From positions 1 through 25,461 of the IMG/VR virus record IMGVR_UViG_3300011113_000562: 25,461 bases of DNA, one strand, 5' to 3'. The stretch is from a virus. Within the stretch, counting starts at the first letter, position 1; each line of letters starts with the position of its first letter. The notes below the pieces were generated by a model. That model had not been told where the DNA came from. It was given only the letters and a program-made list of their open reading frames with translations, and ran no database searches. The position numbers and the translations under genes were made by a program. Shown one piece after another: positions 24,739 to 25,461 of the stretch.

Positions 24739-25140
24739 TTATCGTGTCTGTTGTAATGCAAATGTCAACTGCTGAGGTAATACGTCAATTCCAATGATCT
24801 CATATTGAATCGTAACATTAAACTCATTATCGTCATAGTTTGGTTTCACATCAACATTCAGTAATTTGACTCTAGGTTCAAAATTATTGATTGTATTTTC
24901 AATTTCACTTTGAATAATCGTTGCAGAAATGTTGTCCATGTTCTCAAAAACTGATTTTGAGACATTTGAACCTAAATTTTGGTTAAAAGGTTTTTCGCCT
25001 GGAAGAGTGAGTACCAAATTACGAAGAGAACGAGCGATTGCATTCTCATTTTTGAGAGCAATCAGGTCATAATTCAATGCACTCACCTGAAAGGAAGCAC
25101 TAATGTCTTTAAAACCTTTACTTACCCTTTCGACAGGCAT
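24739..25140 (-). CDS. gp25: gp25 baseplate wedge subunit
   Basis: This is a small baseplate wedge protein of the gp25/GPW family, homologous to TssE of type VI secretion, which links the wedge to the sheath. The 133 residues match the family length. Visible hallmarks are KNENAIARSLRNLVLTLPGE (30-49), the FNQNLGSNVS stretch (52-61) and the diagnostic EPR triad at 88-90 in NNFEPRVKLLNVDV. The C-terminus FNVTIQYEI.G..VLPQQLTF is also typical. A TATAAATA-like octamer lies 21 bases upstream, but no Shine-Dalgarno sequence is evident. In T4, gene 25 is next to gene 26. Here it sits directly before gene 6. Confidence 0.97.
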   Translation of the reverse strand: MPVERVSKGFKDISASFQVSALNYDLIALKNENAIARSLRNLVLTLPGEKPFNQNLGSNVSKSVFENMDNISATIIQSEIENTINNFEPRVKLLNVDVKPNYDDNEFNVTIQYEIIGIDVLPQQLTFALQQTR

Positions 25141-25161
25141 GAAGATGTAATAAATCTATCT

Positions 25162-25169
25162 TATTTAGA
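25162..25169 (-). promoter_or_regulatory. Candidate late promoter for gp25
   Basis: TCTAAATA on the minus strand matches seven of eight bases of the T4 late consensus TATAAATA. It lies in the 43-base gap between the 64-residue gene and gp25, and is the gap's most promoter-like element. If used, it would drive gp25, gp6 and the giant gene. Confidence 0.42.
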
Positions 25170-25183
25170 TGCAATTTTGATGG

Positions 25184-25378
25184 TTATTCATGCCATCTTT
25201 CGACAAAATCGTCAAATCCTCCAGCTCCACCGCAAGGTCTTGAGTAGCGATCATCTGGAACTTGATATTTTTGAGTTTTTTTCGTTTTTTGAAGGTATTT
25301 TTCGGAAGACATTTCAGTAATCAGTGTCATTCCTGACTTCATAAAGTCATTTCCTTTGTCAACTGGTGAATTTGCCAT
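25184..25378 (-). CDS. Small hypothetical protein (64 aa) upstream of gp25
   Basis: This polar 64-residue protein starts MANSPVDKGNDFMKSGMTLI, has a Lys-rich middle (YLQKTKKTQKYQVPDD) and ends with RYSRPCGGAGGFDDFVERWH plus a final Glu. It has one cysteine, no membrane segment and no signal peptide. The ribosome site AGGAG at 25388-25392 with a nine-base spacer supports the start. It lies 43 bases before gp25 and overlaps the end of the upstream reading frame by 20 bases. The location among baseplate genes suggests a small virion or assembly protein, but I do not recognise a named family. Confidence 0.78.
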   Translation of the reverse strand: MANSPVDKGNDFMKSGMTLITEMSSEKYLQKTKKTQKYQVPDDRYSRPCGGAGGFDDFVERWHE

Positions 25379-25461
25379 CGTTTTTAGCTCCTGATTCGTT
25401 AAAATCAGAACTTTTTACGGGGTTGCTATCCCGAGAATCAATATAAAAACCTTTTCGAAGG
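25359..25461 (-). CDS. C-terminal end of an unidentified upstream gene (partial)
   Basis: One minus-strand frame stays open from the window edge to TGA at 25359-25361 and encodes about 33 hydrophilic residues including KGFYIDSRDSNPVKSSDF. The other two minus frames close within 7 and 14 codons. The 20-base overlap with the 64-residue gene resembles the 14- and 31-base overlaps near gp13. By synteny it would be a baseplate gene, but the fragment is too short to identify. Chance openness cannot be excluded. Confidence 0.5.
   Translation of the reverse strand, partial: LRKGFYIDSRDSNPVKSSDFNESGAKNDGKFTS
25388..25408 (-). promoter_or_regulatory. Ribosome site and adjoining hairpin of the 64-aa gene
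   Basis: On the minus strand a perfect 6-bp inverted repeat, CTGATT-TTAACG-AATCAG (25391-25408), runs directly into the ribosome site AGGAG (25388-25392), sharing two bases with it. If the hairpin forms in mRNA it would partly cover the ribosome site. No U-run follows on the minus strand, so a terminator is unlikely. Confidence 0.5.

Noticed and set aside
25410-25461. Short GGG...CCC inverted repeat near the window end considered as a terminator
   Set aside because: The stem is only about four base pairs, has no U-run and lies within a probable open frame.
1-25461. tRNA genes, integrase, host metabolic genes or mobile elements
   Set aside because: Nothing of this kind was seen. The sequence is accounted for by structural genes with gaps under 50 bases.

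Overview
This window is part of the virion-structure region of a T4-like (Tevenvirinae-related) marine myovirus. The DNA is AT-rich, every supported gene lies on the minus strand, and genes are packed with gaps of 0-6 nt or short overlaps except at three places. The families (gp25, gp6, gp8, gp13, gp14, gp15, a DUF4815-type giant tail protein, a giant protein in the gp7 position) and their order best match cyanobacterial T4-like phages of Prochlorococcus/Synechococcus. A Pelagibacter myophage is an alternative I cannot exclude, because no host-linked metabolic gene is in the window.

In the direction of transcription (high to low coordinates) the window holds: the likely C-terminal end of an unidentified gene (25461-25359); a 64-residue small protein; baseplate wedge gp25; baseplate wedge gp6; a 3680-residue protein occupying the slot of T4 gp7; baseplate wedge gp8; a 2490-residue protein in the slot that in T4 holds genes 9-12 and wac; two small overlapping genes; neck proteins gp13 and gp14; and the first 26 codons of gp15, the tail terminator. 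Genes 6 to 8 and 13 to 15 are therefore colinear with T4. Gene 25, which lies elsewhere in T4, sits directly in front of gene 6.

Functionally the window covers the wedge of the baseplate (gp25, gp6, gp7-position protein, gp8), probable peripheral baseplate or fibre-attachment functions (2490-residue protein), and the neck or head-tail joint (gp13, gp14, gp15). Candidate T4-type late promoters (TATAAATA-like octamers) precede gp25, gp8 and gp15. The remaining genes look translationally coupled.

The most unusual content is at protein level. A short beta-repeat of the type 'I.ITNgGsGY...P.V.I' occurs in about 22 copies spread over four different structural proteins (gp14, gp8, the 2490- and the 3680-residue proteins). 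Two other small modules are also shared between these proteins. The 3680-residue protein additionally contains a YHYH-type domain, a triplicated approximately 80-residue unit and fibre-type surface modules. No RNA gene, CRISPR array, insertion sequence, integrase or plus-strand gene was found. No gene-free stretch longer than 50 bases exists.
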